Shown here piece after piece: positions 48,550 to 56,671 of a stretch of DNA of 64,000 bases (the stretch's first letter is position 1; each line of letters begins with the position of its first letter). The stretch spans positions 558,001 through 622,000 of the forward strand of contig NZ_SMGP01000004.1 of assembly GCF_004339745.1 (NCBI RefSeq), in the 5' to 3' direction. The notes beneath the pieces are model-generated. The model worked only from the letters and a program-made list of their open reading frames with translations. It was not told the DNA's origin and made no database searches. Origin of the DNA: Paraburkholderia sp. BL9I2N2. Its GTDB lineage: Bacteria; Pseudomonadota; Gammaproteobacteria; Burkholderiales; Burkholderiaceae. The translations under genes and the position numbers were made by a program.

Positions 48550-50459
48550 CAACAATCAATGACCTCTCGGTTGCATCGTCGGTAAGTGCTGACGACAAGT
48601 TGCCAATCTGGCAGAACGCAAACGGGGTAACGCGTGCGTTACCGATCTCCGTGCTTGACGGTCGCTATCTAACGCAGGACGATATTGCTGAGCTTGCCGC
48701 CGATGCCAAGGTCGAGAAATTCATTTCTAGCGTGCTGCCGAACCCGACGGAGCTTCCTACATTTGTCGCCGGCACAACCTCTTCGCTTACTCTCGCCAAT
48801 CAGTACTACTCAATAGACAACATTCAGGCGATATTTGACGGCACGTATCAGGGGCTGGATGGAGGGTCATTGGTTGGGTATGGGCTGAATTTCCCGGACG
48901 CCATCCCGATTGGCACGCAGATGGTCTATATCCGCGGCGGCGCTGCTCGAGTCATCGGCGCGCCGTCTGACGGGACCGTGACGACGCCAAAACTGGCTGA
49001 CGGCGCTGTAACCATGAGCAAATATGCGGATGGATCGATTGTTGATTCAAAAGTTGCCGCCAATACTGCACTTGCCAATCGACTGGCGGAATACAACGTC
49101 AAAGATCCGCAGTTCGGCGCGCTCGGTGACGGCGTAACAGACGACACTGCGGCAATCAATAAGGCGCTAGCCTTTATGACGCAGCATGGCGGGACACTTT
49201 ATTTCCCGCAAGGCAAATATCTTGTGAGTGGGTCGGGTCTGGTGCTTGATCAAAGCCTGATTACTGACAATCTGCTCACACATTCATCGATCGTCGGATC
49301 GGGGATGGGAGCGAGCGAGATTTACTACACCGGCACTGGCTCTGCGCTCACCTATAAAGGCGCACCTCCTCCGTATGCAAATTCGTATTGCTCAATCAAA
49401 AATCTGCGTTTTCTTGGAGTTAGTCAGACGGTTGGAACCGGGTTGTCGCTTCAGGATGCATCTCTTCTCACGATGAGAGATATCGTGGTGCAGGTCTTTG
49501 GAACTGGCATTAATGGATCCGATATTTTACAAAGTATCTTTGATAACTGCGCCATTGGTGCGTGTGGCAATGGTGCGCTTTTCTCCTATAGCAATTTTAC
49601 GCAACCCAATGCAATTACGTTCCTTAATTGCCAGTTTATTGACAATCTAAATTTCGGCGTAAATCTGGCTGATCCGGTTACCTGTATATTTATCGGAGGA
49701 TCAGTGCAAGAAAATGGCATTGGCGGGAGCGCAAGCGATCGCTATGGCGTTGGAGTATTCACGAGCATCAGCGGTGCTGGATTGGCAGGTGCGCAATCTG
49801 CAACATTCGTCGGAACCTATTTTGAAGGTAACGCTGGTAACGCCGATATATGGTTCACTGGCGGAAATGGTACAGATGGATCAACTGGAATTCTGGTGAA
49901 GGGCTGCACCTTCAACCGGATCGACGCGACAAATTATGTCACCAATAACATTCGTGCAGATATTGGTACTCCGAACAAGGTTCAAATAACAGCCATTGGC
50001 AATGGATTTAATGGTTTTGGCGCTTATGTAGCCGATTCATCCCGGAAGTACATTCAGGTAAACCCATCTGGCGCGGCTGTATATGACGTTACCGATTTCG
50101 GGAATATGTATGGCTCGAATGTAGAGAAGCCCGTTTTCATCGGGCCAAGCAAGACTGGAAAAGCAATGGCGTCTGCATGGGTCACGTTCGACGGAACTGC
50201 CTCATCGCCAACGCCTATCAGCAAATATAACGTTGGCTCGATTACAAAGATCGGGACCGGCGATTACAGCATCACGTTTGAAAAGCAGGGACCGAATACG
50301 AACTACCCGGTGACGATCAACGTAAACGGGGCATGTTTTCCAGTGATTTACTCACCTGGCCAGGCAAATGTCCGGATTCAGACTCTCAATCCATCTCAGG
50401 CGCTAACAGACTTCGCTCTCGTGTCAGTGACTTGCTACGGGAATAACGACGTTACCTGA
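48546..50459 (+). CDS. Tailspike with pectate-lyase-like β-helix
   Basis: 637 residues. An N-terminal part (about 1-190) with virion-type modules is followed by a right-handed β-helix starting FGALGDGVTDDTAAINKALAF, the typical entry to pectate-lyase-like phage depolymerases; repeated short coils run to about residue 500, then a β-sandwich-like end. It likely binds or cuts host surface polysaccharide. From about 49200 the bases are clearly richer in A and T than neighbours, a sign of recent exchange of the receptor-binding part. Confidence 0.8.
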   Translation: MTTINDLSVASSVSADDKLPIWQNANGVTRALPISVLDGRYLTQDDIAELAADAKVEKFISSVLPNPTELPTFVAGTTSSLTLANQYYSIDNIQAIFDGTYQGLDGGSLVGYGLNFPDAIPIGTQMVYIRGGAARVIGAPSDGTVTTPKLADGAVTMSKYADGSIVDSKVAANTALANRLAEYNVKDPQFGALGDGVTDDTAAINKALAFMTQHGGTLYFPQGKYLVSGSGLVLDQSLITDNLLTHSSIVGSGMGASEIYYTGTGSALTYKGAPPPYANSYCSIKNLRFLGVSQTVGTGLSLQDASLLTMRDIVVQVFGTGINGSDILQSIFDNCAIGACGNGALFSYSNFTQPNAITFLNCQFIDNLNFGVNLADPVTCIFIGGSVQENGIGGSASDRYGVGVFTSISGAGLAGAQSATFVGTYFEGNAGNADIWFTGGNGTDGSTGILVKGCTFNRIDATNYVTNNIRADIGTPNKVQITAIGNGFNGFGAYVADSSRKYIQVNPSGAAVYDVTDFGNMYGSNVEKPVFIGPSKTGKAMASAWVTFDGTASSPTPISKYNVGSITKIGTGDYSITFEKQGPNTNYPVTINVNGACFPVIYSPGQANVRIQTLNPSQALTDFALVSVTCYGNNDVT

Positions 50460-50495
50460 ATATTCATACGGGGAATGGTAGATAACGGGGATTCC

Positions 50496-50675
50496 ATGGA
50501 CCAATACAAAGAAGCGGCCATTGCGGCAGCCAAAGCATCGCCTGCATGGCTCGGGGTCTACATCACCCATGCAGCGGAAAACATCACCGTGTCTGGTGTT
50601 GCCGCGCTTGCTGCGACGGTCTACAGCATCGTCCAGACCTATATCTCGATCCAGCGTTACCGGAGGGAAAAGTGA
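50496..50675 (+). CDS. Small membrane protein, candidate holin
   Basis: 59 residues from ATG 50496 (GGGGATTCC upstream). One membrane helix (VSGVAALAATVYSIVQTYISI) with a basic C-terminus (QRYRREK), directly upstream of the lysozyme gene and overlapping its start. It fits a small class of holins; alternatively a signal-anchor partner. Confidence 0.6.
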   Translation: MDQYKEAAIAAAKASPAWLGVYITHAAENITVSGVAALAATVYSIVQTYISIQRYRREK

Positions 50676-51118
50676 ACCCAGCCAATGAAGCCCAACTGAT
50701 CGCGGAGTTGCGGCGCGATGAAGGCGTTCGGTACGTGCCATATCGCGACACAAAGGACATTCCGACTGTCGGAGTAGGTCACAACCTTCAGGCGTCACCG
50801 CTGCCCGCTGGCTGGACTTATCCGCTCACGGACGATCAGGTCAATCAGCTTCTGGCGAGCGATCTGGCGAACGTCTTTTCTGATCTCAACCGCGATCTGC
50901 CGTGGTGGACCGATCTGAACGATGTGCGCCAACGCGTGATCGCCAACCTCATGTTCAATCTCGGATCAAACAAGCTGCTTGGCTTCAAGAACACGCTTGC
51001 CGCGATGCGCCAGGGGCGCTATGACGACGCGGCGGCCGGGATGCTCAATTCCGCGTGGGCATCGCAAGTCGGTGCACGTGCGCAACGTCTCGCGCAGATG
51101 ATGCGCACAGGAGTTTGA
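50672..51118 (+). CDS. GH24 phage lysozyme (endolysin)
   Basis: 148 residues from GTG 50672. The T4-lysozyme-type catalytic region is clear: RDEGVRYVPYRDTKDIPTVGVGHNL holds the Glu and Thr of the E-D/C-T triad, and the helical half contains RQRVIANLMFNLG. No signal peptide or SAR helix, so a holin must release it. Flanked by two holin candidates. Confidence 0.92.
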   Translation: MNPANEAQLIAELRRDEGVRYVPYRDTKDIPTVGVGHNLQASPLPAGWTYPLTDDQVNQLLASDLANVFSDLNRDLPWWTDLNDVRQRVIANLMFNLGSNKLLGFKNTLAAMRQGRYDDAAAGMLNSAWASQVGARAQRLAQMMRTGV

Positions 51119-51119
51119 A

Positions 51120-51557
51120 ATGGGACTGCTCGACATTACTGGCATCGGCTCTGTTCTGGATTTCGGTTCGAAGATCATCGATCGGGTTTGGCCAGATCCG
51201 ACTCAAGCCGCAGCGGCCAAGTTGGAATTGTTCAAGGCCCAGCAGGCCGGCGAGTTCAAGGAAATGGACCAGGCCTTTGAGATTGCAAAGGCACAGATCG
51301 GCGTCAACCAGACTGAAGCAGGCAACAACAGCACTTTTGTTGCCGGCTGGCGCCCCTTCATTGGCTGGGTATGCGGCTTCGCGCTTGCTTATCAGTATCT
51401 CTTGCGTCCGCTTGTGAGCTGGGGCGTTCTCGCGGCCGGTCATCAGCTTCCGTCAATGCCGGGGCTTGATGACAACCTGTGGCAACTCATGATGGGGATG
51501 CTTGGCATGGGTGGTTTGCGGTCTTACGAGAAGATTAAGGGAGTGGCTTCGAAATGA
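51120..51557 (+). CDS. HP1/GTA-type 3TM holin-like protein
   Basis: 145 residues with an amphipathic N-terminal half and membrane segments FIGWVCGFALAYQYLL, LVSWGVLAAG and LWQLMMGMLGMGGL, ending SYEKIKG. RPFIGWVCG is the mark of the 3TM holin family. It follows the lysozyme by one base, the common order in proteobacterial prophages. Confidence 0.8.
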   Translation: MGLLDITGIGSVLDFGSKIIDRVWPDPTQAAAAKLELFKAQQAGEFKEMDQAFEIAKAQIGVNQTEAGNNSTFVAGWRPFIGWVCGFALAYQYLLRPLVSWGVLAAGHQLPSMPGLDDNLWQLMMGMLGMGGLRSYEKIKGVASK

Positions 51558-51787
51558 ATCCGATCCTGCGCTATCTTCTGAACCTGCTGATTCTGCTCGA
51601 CCAGGCTGGCAACACGCTTGCTGGCGGATCGCCGAATGAAACCATCAGCGAGCGCGCGGCGAAGGCCCGCAACGAAGGCAAGGAATGGGGCTGCGTGCTT
51701 TGCAAGGTGCTGAACTGGATCAACCCAGGCCACTGCGATAACGCTTTGACATCGACCATCGGCGATGACGCCGTGATCAAGGACTGA
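51554..51787 (+). CDS. Conserved small protein next to lysis genes
   Basis: 77 residues. LLNLLILLDQAGNTLAGGSPNETISERAAKARNEGKEWG is a pattern common in phages of proteobacteria near the lysis genes; the C-terminal part has three Cys (CVLCKVLNWINPGHC). It has one hydrophobic helix. Function unknown. ATG overlaps the holin stop. Confidence 0.6.
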   Translation: MNPILRYLLNLLILLDQAGNTLAGGSPNETISERAAKARNEGKEWGCVLCKVLNWINPGHCDNALTSTIGDDAVIKD

Positions 51788-51788
51788 A

Positions 51789-52871
51789 ATGAAACGACTT
51801 CTCACACTGTTGGTGCTGACGTTCTCGGCCGCAGCGTCATTCGGCGCGACGCTCAATCCGATCCAGTTGCTGAACCCGGCAGGATCGACTGCCGGGCAGG
51901 CGATCGTATCGACCGGCCCGACGACAGCTCCGGTATGGTCGCCAGTCACTGCAACGGCTCTTGCGGCACAAGCAGCAAATACCGTCGTGGCGAATGTCAC
52001 GGCGGCCAGCGCATCACCTACGGCCGTCGCGCTGCCGAGTTGCAGTACGGCGAACAGCGCTCTCAAGTACACGACTTCGACCGGATTTTCCTGCGGCACT
52101 ACATATGCATTGACGACTGGCACACTCGCGCAGTTCGCCGCCACCACTTCGGCACAGTTGGCTGGTGTGATTTCTGATGAAACTGGCAGTGGTGCACTGG
52201 TATTCGGCACCAGCGCGACCATCGGGACGGCGACACTCAACACGCCGACGATCTCGGGCGGAACAATCAACAATGCGCCGATCAGCGGTAGCACTGGCTC
52301 ATTCACAACTCTCGCAGCAAGTAGCACTGTCAGTGGGGCCGGGTTCAGTACATACCTTGCTAGCCCGCCTGCGATCGGTACAACGACTGCCGCTGCTGCT
52401 AAGTTCACGACGCTTCAGGCGACTAGCGCAATCACGCCATCAAGCACGGCGGGCATCGTTGGCACCACGACGAACGACAGCGCTAACGCGGGTAGCTTTG
52501 GCGAATACGTCACGAACACGACAAGCGGCACGTCACTGACGAACGCGACAGCGGCGAATTGCACGAGCGTCAGCCTGACTGCCGGAGATTGGGATGTGAG
52601 CGGATCGATTCGCTACATACCGGCCGCCAGCACGGTGACCTCGAACCTTCAGAGCGGCATCACTTCAACTTCGGCCACTCTCGCGGGCCTCGGCACGCAG
52701 AACACGTTGCAAGTCTCCTACCTAACCGGCGTGGCATTTCAGGAGCAGTCAACGCCAGTCGTTCGCATGTCCCTGGCATCGACTACGACCGTCTATCTTG
52801 CCGGCATCGCCGGCTTCACAACGAGCACCATGACCTGTAACGGCTTCATTCGCGCCCGGCGGGTGCGATAA
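51789..52871 (+). CDS. Fibre-like protein with N-terminal signal peptide
   Basis: 360 residues. Residues 1-20 (MKRLLTLLVLTFSAAASFGA) are a textbook Sec signal. The mature part is Thr/Ser/Ala-rich with a repeating pattern (ATIGTATLNTPTISGGTINNAPISGSTGSFTT in part) like phage fibre shafts, and a C-terminal β-domain (LTAGDWDVSGSIRYIP ... STMTCNGFIRARRVR). Secretion of a fibre-like protein is unusual; it may coat the lysogen surface or block receptors. It is the last late gene. Confidence 0.65.
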   Translation: MKRLLTLLVLTFSAAASFGATLNPIQLLNPAGSTAGQAIVSTGPTTAPVWSPVTATALAAQAANTVVANVTAASASPTAVALPSCSTANSALKYTTSTGFSCGTTYALTTGTLAQFAATTSAQLAGVISDETGSGALVFGTSATIGTATLNTPTISGGTINNAPISGSTGSFTTLAASSTVSGAGFSTYLASPPAIGTTTAAAAKFTTLQATSAITPSSTAGIVGTTTNDSANAGSFGEYVTNTTSGTSLTNATAANCTSVSLTAGDWDVSGSIRYIPAASTVTSNLQSGITSTSATLAGLGTQNTLQVSYLTGVAFQEQSTPVVRMSLASTTTVYLAGIAGFTTSTMTCNGFIRARRVR

Positions 52872-53034
52872 AGCCAAAGCGCTTCATTTCACTGATCGGC
52901 ATCGGAGCATGGCACGGCGTCTCGCTCCGATGCTTTTTCGATGCCGCGTTTTCCGCATGAATCCTGGGATGATCCTGGGTAAGCCGCTCAATCTCAGCAT
53001 CCAGGTCGATTTCGTTGCGCTTTGCTCTTGGCAT
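52846..53034 (-). CDS. Possible small antisense protein near attR
   Basis: 62 residues, MPRAKRNEIDLDAEIERLTQDH..., with GGGGTATCAC before the ATG. It overlaps the end of the preceding late gene and spans the terminator, so it may not be real. Confidence 0.25.
   Translation of the reverse strand: MPRAKRNEIDLDAEIERLTQDHPRIHAENAASKKHRSETPCHAPMPISEMKRFGFIAPAGRE
52899..52938 (+). terminator. Rho-independent terminator of the late operon
   Basis: GCATCGGAGC pairs perfectly with GCTCCGATGC around 15 bases, followed by TTTTT. It lies 27 bases after the last late gene and would protect the host genes beyond attR from late transcription. The 330 bases from here to the core hold only arm repeats. Confidence 0.85.
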
Positions 53035-53148
53035 GTGATACCCCGGTTCGAATATTGGATATATCTATCAGACGAATATAGCGGTGGTGCGCAGTCTACA
53101 ACAAGATTGGGTGAGGGCTGTTCAAAGCCCTGAGCAAGGGGTTTCCCG

Positions 53149-53222
53149 TTTCTAATATTTCCTGCCGACTCCCGTTAAATGCCCGCGAATTCGAGATACC
53201 CGCCTCGTAAAAATATTAGAAA
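53149..53222. repeat. Two integrase arm-type repeats, right end
   Basis: TTTCTAATATT at 53149-53159 and its inverted copy AATATTAGAAA at 53212-53222. They match the two copies beside attL exactly. The opposite orientation of the second copy is a difference from the left pair. Confidence 0.8.
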
Positions 53223-53270
53223 CGATTTCCCGCAAAGCCTTGTCCAGCAACGTCCTGACATATATTCGCC

Positions 53271-53459
53271 GTGCTGATGGGCAGCGAAGACTTCGCCTTC
53301 ATGCTGCAGAAGCGGCCGGGCACGTTCCTGCGCATCGGCAACGGCGCGGGCGAGGACGGCTGCATGGTGCACAACCCGCACTACGACTTCAACGACCGCA
53401 ATTTGCCGGTCGGCGCGGCGTTCTGGACGCGGCTGGTGGAGCGCTATCTCGGCCAGTGA
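53271..53459 (+). pseudogene. M20D amidohydrolase, 3' part separated by prophage
   Basis: The frame reads LMGSEDFAFMLQKRPGTFLR, then CMVHNPHYDFND and ends LVERYLGQ, the C-terminal end of the enzyme whose front lies at 12104-13119. It has the metal-binding His of VHNPHYDF. There is no ribosome site before it, so it is not expected to be translated in the lysogen. Excision would restore one intact gene. Confidence 0.93.
53274..53284. repeat. Right attachment site core (attR)
   Basis: CTGATGGGCAG, identical to 13109-13119. After it the host sequence goes on with AGC GAA GAC TTC GCC, the normal Ser-Glu-Asp-Phe-Ala of M20 enzymes. Confidence 0.88.
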
Positions 53460-53522
53460 TCCGGTGCGGCGAGCCGCGCCTGAATCGAGTCCCACAACCA
53501 TAACGACGAGGAAGACCACGCG

Positions 53523-54824
53523 ATGAGTACCACGACCAATGCGAGCCACGCCGTTCAGGCGAGCCGGCCCGCCAGCCGCGGCGCGATCGCCGCCGCGGTG
53601 ATCGGCAACTGGCTCGAGTTCTTCGACTTCACCGTGTACGGGTTTTTTGCCGTGATCATCGGCAAGCTGTATTTCCCGTCGGCGGATCCGACTACGTCGT
53701 TGCTGCTGTCGGTCGCGACCTTCGCGGCGGGCTTCATCACGCGGCCGCTCGGCAGCGTCATGCTCGGCGTGTACGCGGACCGCAAGGGCCGCAAAGCCGC
53801 GCTCAATCTGACCATCATGCTGATGGCGGTGAGCACCGGCCTGATCGCGATCGCGCCGACCTATGCGCAGATCGGTCTCGCCGCGCCTTTGCTCATCGTG
53901 CTGGCGCGTCTCGTGCAAGGCTTCTCGCAAGGCGGCGAGTTCGGCGCGGCCACGTCCACGCTGCTCGAACAGGGCGGCGGCACGCGGCGCGGCTTTCGCG
54001 CGAGCTGGCAACTCGCCACGCAAGGCGGCGCCGCGCTGATGGGCTCGGGCATCGCGGCGGCATTGTCCGGCGCGTTGCCGAAAGAGTCGCTGGAAAGCTG
54101 GGGTTGGCGCATTCCGTTCCTGCTCGGCGTGCTGATCGCGCCGGTCGGCATGTACCTGCGCCGCCGCTTGGCCGACGACGCCGCCAGCGCGCACAGCCAC
54201 GCCATCGAACGCGGCGTGCTGCATGAACTCTTCACTAGCCATTTGCGTCCGCTCATCCTGATCACGCTGACGGTGATGGGCGGCACGGTCTCGACCTACA
54301 TCCTGACCTTCTACATGCCGACCTACGCGATCCACACGCTCGGCCTGCCGATGTCGCTGTCGATGCTGGTGGGCGTCGCCTCGGGCTTCGTGATGCTGAT
54401 CACGTGTCCGCTCTTCGGCATGCTGTCGGATCGCATTGGCAGCCGTAAGCGGCCGATCCTGTTCGGGCGCGGCGTGCTGGTGTTGCTGCTGTTTCCGGCT
54501 TTCATGCTGATCAACCGCTTTCCGCAGTTGCCCGTCATCATGTCGCTGACCGCGCTGATGCTGCTGTTCTACTCGATGGGCTCGGCGTCGGAATTCGCCT
54601 TGATGTGCGAGTCGTTTCCGCGGCGCGTGCGCGCCACCGGCATTTCGATCGCGTATGCGTTGAGCGTGTGCGTGTTCGGCGGGACCGCGCAGCTCGTCGC
54701 GACGTGGCTGATCAAGCTGACCGGCAGCAAGCTCGCGCCGGCCGGTTATGTGGCGGCGTGTGTCGTGGTGTCGTTGATCGCGGTCTCGATGCTGAAGGAA
54801 ACGGCGGACCAGCCGATCGATTGA
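53523..54824 (+). CDS. MHS-family MFS transporter
   Basis: 433 residues with 12 predicted membrane segments and the family motif of metabolite:H+ symporters (VIGNWLEFFDFTVYGFFAVIIG at the start, then GVYADRKGRKAAL). These carry organic acids such as citrate, shikimate or 2-oxoglutarate. It starts 63 bases after the M20 gene end and was probably cotranscribed with it, importing the amide or acid that the enzyme handles. Confidence 0.9.
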   Translation: MSTTTNASHAVQASRPASRGAIAAAVIGNWLEFFDFTVYGFFAVIIGKLYFPSADPTTSLLLSVATFAAGFITRPLGSVMLGVYADRKGRKAALNLTIMLMAVSTGLIAIAPTYAQIGLAAPLLIVLARLVQGFSQGGEFGAATSTLLEQGGGTRRGFRASWQLATQGGAALMGSGIAAALSGALPKESLESWGWRIPFLLGVLIAPVGMYLRRRLADDAASAHSHAIERGVLHELFTSHLRPLILITLTVMGGTVSTYILTFYMPTYAIHTLGLPMSLSMLVGVASGFVMLITCPLFGMLSDRIGSRKRPILFGRGVLVLLLFPAFMLINRFPQLPVIMSLTALMLLFYSMGSASEFALMCESFPRRVRATGISIAYALSVCVFGGTAQLVATWLIKLTGSKLAPAGYVAACVVVSLIAVSMLKETADQPID

Positions 54825-54869
54825 TTGCTCGAACAGGGCGCCGTCATGACGCGGCGCCCGCCAACGGAA

Positions 54870-55694
54870 TTACCCGCGTCGTGCCACCATCTCCGAGACG
54901 GTTTGCGCGGCGTGCTGCAACGGCTCCAGAAACGCCTTCACCATCTGCTTGGCCGAATTGCGCTGCGCATTGCCGCTGATATTCATCGCGGCGATCACGC
55001 GTCCCTGGCGATTGCGGATCGGCGCGGACAGCGAAATCAGCCCGCCTTCCAGTTCCTGATCGACGATCGCCCAGCCCTGGCGGCGCACCTGCGCGATCAG
55101 CTTCTTCAACTCTTCCTTGTCGGTGACCGTGCGCGGCGTGTGCGCGTAGAGCGGCGCCGAATTCAGGGTCGTCTCGAGCGTTTCCTCGTCGAGCGCGGCG
55201 AGTAGCACGCGGCCCATCGACGTGCAATAGGCCGGCAGCCGGCTGCCGATCGACAGGTTGATCGTCATGATCTTGTGAGTCGGCACGCGCAGCACGTAGA
55301 CGATCTCGGTGCGGTCGAGCACGGCCGCCGAGCAGCTCTCGTGGACCTGCGCCGACAGTTGTTCCATCACCGGCTCGGCGAGGTTCCAGAACGGCATGGA
55401 GGTCAGATACGCGAAGCCGAGGTCGAGAATCTTCGGCGTGAGGCGGAACAGGCGCCCTTCGGCCTCCACATAGCCGAGCGTTTGCAGGGTCAGCAAAATG
55501 CGGCGTGCGCCGGCGCGTGTGAGGCCGGTGGCGGCGGCGACGTCTGTGAGCGTCTGTTCGGGGCGCGTGGCGTCGAACGCGCGGATCACCGCGAGGCCGC
55601 GCGCGAACGACTGCACATATGAGTCGCCCGGTTTGTCCGGGGCCGGTTCGGCGCTGACGGGAACGGCGGAAGACGGCGGCAGGGCTTTGCTCAT
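54870..55694 (-). CDS. IclR-family regulator, PcaR-like
   Basis: 274 residues from ATG 55694 (AAGG upstream). N-terminal winged helix (YVQSFARGLAVIRAFDA, TDVAAATGLTRAGARRILLTL) and C-terminal effector domain (LPAYCTSMGRVLLAAL). Blocks around SYVQSFARGL and FLRLT-like LFRLTPKILDLGFAYL are those of PcaR/PobR/PcaU regulators of protocatechuate degradation. A pcaF-like gene begins at 63189, which supports the call. Confidence 0.82.
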   Translation of the reverse strand: MSKALPPSSAVPVSAEPAPDKPGDSYVQSFARGLAVIRAFDATRPEQTLTDVAAATGLTRAGARRILLTLQTLGYVEAEGRLFRLTPKILDLGFAYLTSMPFWNLAEPVMEQLSAQVHESCSAAVLDRTEIVYVLRVPTHKIMTINLSIGSRLPAYCTSMGRVLLAALDEETLETTLNSAPLYAHTPRTVTDKEELKKLIAQVRRQGWAIVDQELEGGLISLSAPIRNRQGRVIAAMNISGNAQRNSAKQMVKAFLEPLQHAAQTVSEMVARRG

Positions 55695-55832
55695 GGGCCT
55701 TGAAGGATGCATTCGAGGAAGGGCGGACCCGCGCCACGCTTGAATCCCCCGCGCGGCGCGCTAAAGGCGTGACGATAGCTTAAGCCTTCTGTTTCGCCAA
55801 CTTTGCCGCCCGATGCACAAAAATCCCAGGGT

Positions 55833-55846
55833 TTGCATGGATGCAA
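55833..55846. promoter_or_regulatory. Palindrome before the FadR-type gene
   Basis: TTGCATGGATGCAA (6-bp arms around GG) lies 54 bases before the GntR gene start. It is a candidate autoregulatory operator for that protein; no consensus is known to me for this regulator. Confidence 0.4.
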
Positions 55847-55899
55847 CCGGCATCTAAAATTTGTATGATGACCCGATAACATGATCAATCGAGGCATTG

Positions 55900-56604
55900 A
55901 TGTTCGACAAGATTCCTGCGAGAGCGTTGAGCGACACCGTCGCGCAGCAGCTTCTCAAGCAGATCGACAAAGGCACCTTCGAGCGCGGCGGCAAGCTGCC
56001 GACCGAGGCCGTGCTCGCCCAGCAGTTCGGGGTGAGCCGCACGGTGATCCGCGAGGCGATCTCGCGGCTGAAGAACGAAGGCGTGGTCGAGCCGCGCCAG
56101 GGCAGCGGCGTGTTCGTCGCCGCGCACGGCACGGTCCGGCCGCTGCGGATCGACTACGCGGAAGCGGTCGAACCCGGCTCGGTGGTGCAGATTCTCGCGT
56201 TGCGGCGCGCGATCGAAGCGGAAGTCGCGTCGGAAGCCGCCATGCGCCGCAGCGACGCCGACATGATGTCGATCGACGCGGCGCTCGCGAAGATCGACGC
56301 GGCGGTGGCCGAAGGCGAGGACGGCGTGGCTGAAGACGTCGCGTTTCATCGCGCGATCGCGGCGGCCACCGGCAATCCGTATTTCCTCAAAACCCTCACC
56401 TTCCTGAATCAGTACCTCGAAGCCGGCACGGTCGTCACGCGCCGCAACGAGGCGCTGCGCGAGGACTTTTCGCGTCAGGTGCGCGAAGAGCATGCGGCGA
56501 TCGCTGCCGCGATTCGCGCAGGCGATCCGATGGCGGCGCGCAATGCGGCGCGAACTCATATGTACAACGCGGCACGGCGTCTCGCGGAAGCGGGGATTTG
56601 CTGA
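55900..56604 (+). CDS. GntR-family (FadR/FCD type) regulator of tetronate genes
   Basis: 234 residues: winged helix in 1-70 (KLPTEAVLAQQFGVSRTVIREAISRL) and an all-helical FCD effector domain with possible metal His (DVAFHRAIAAATGN, EEHAAIAAAI, RTHMYNA). It is the first gene of the tetronate cluster, in the same direction, 67 bases before ltnD, and probably senses a four-carbon acid sugar. Confidence 0.87.
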   Translation: MFDKIPARALSDTVAQQLLKQIDKGTFERGGKLPTEAVLAQQFGVSRTVIREAISRLKNEGVVEPRQGSGVFVAAHGTVRPLRIDYAEAVEPGSVVQILALRRAIEAEVASEAAMRRSDADMMSIDAALAKIDAAVAEGEDGVAEDVAFHRAIAAATGNPYFLKTLTFLNQYLEAGTVVTRRNEALREDFSRQVREEHAAIAAAIRAGDPMAARNAARTHMYNAARRLAEAGIC

Positions 56605-56671
56605 GCTTCACGGCTGAGCTTGAACGCCCAGCTTCAGGCGCGAGCGCCCAACGAATTCATAGAGGTCAAGC

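Larger units (their letters stand above)
13109..53284. mobile_element. Complete P22-like temperate prophage, about 40.2 kb
   Basis: The element is bounded by 11-bp direct repeats (CTGATGGGCAG) at 13109 and 53274 that join the two halves of one M20 gene. It contains integrase, excisionase-like gene, repressor/Cro switch, recombination and replication genes, a full set of P22-type head and short-tail proteins, and lysis genes. I see no frameshift in any essential gene, so it may be inducible. The nearest relatives cannot be determined without a search. Confidence 0.95.

Noticed and set aside
47315..50459. Diversity-generating retroelement near the tailspikes
   Set aside because: No reverse transcriptase, no template/variable repeat pair and no accessory gene was found, although short-tailed Bordetella phages have one.
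52846..53034. Cargo gene at the attR end
   Set aside because: The small minus-strand frame overlaps the last late gene and its terminator; kept only as a low-confidence feature.
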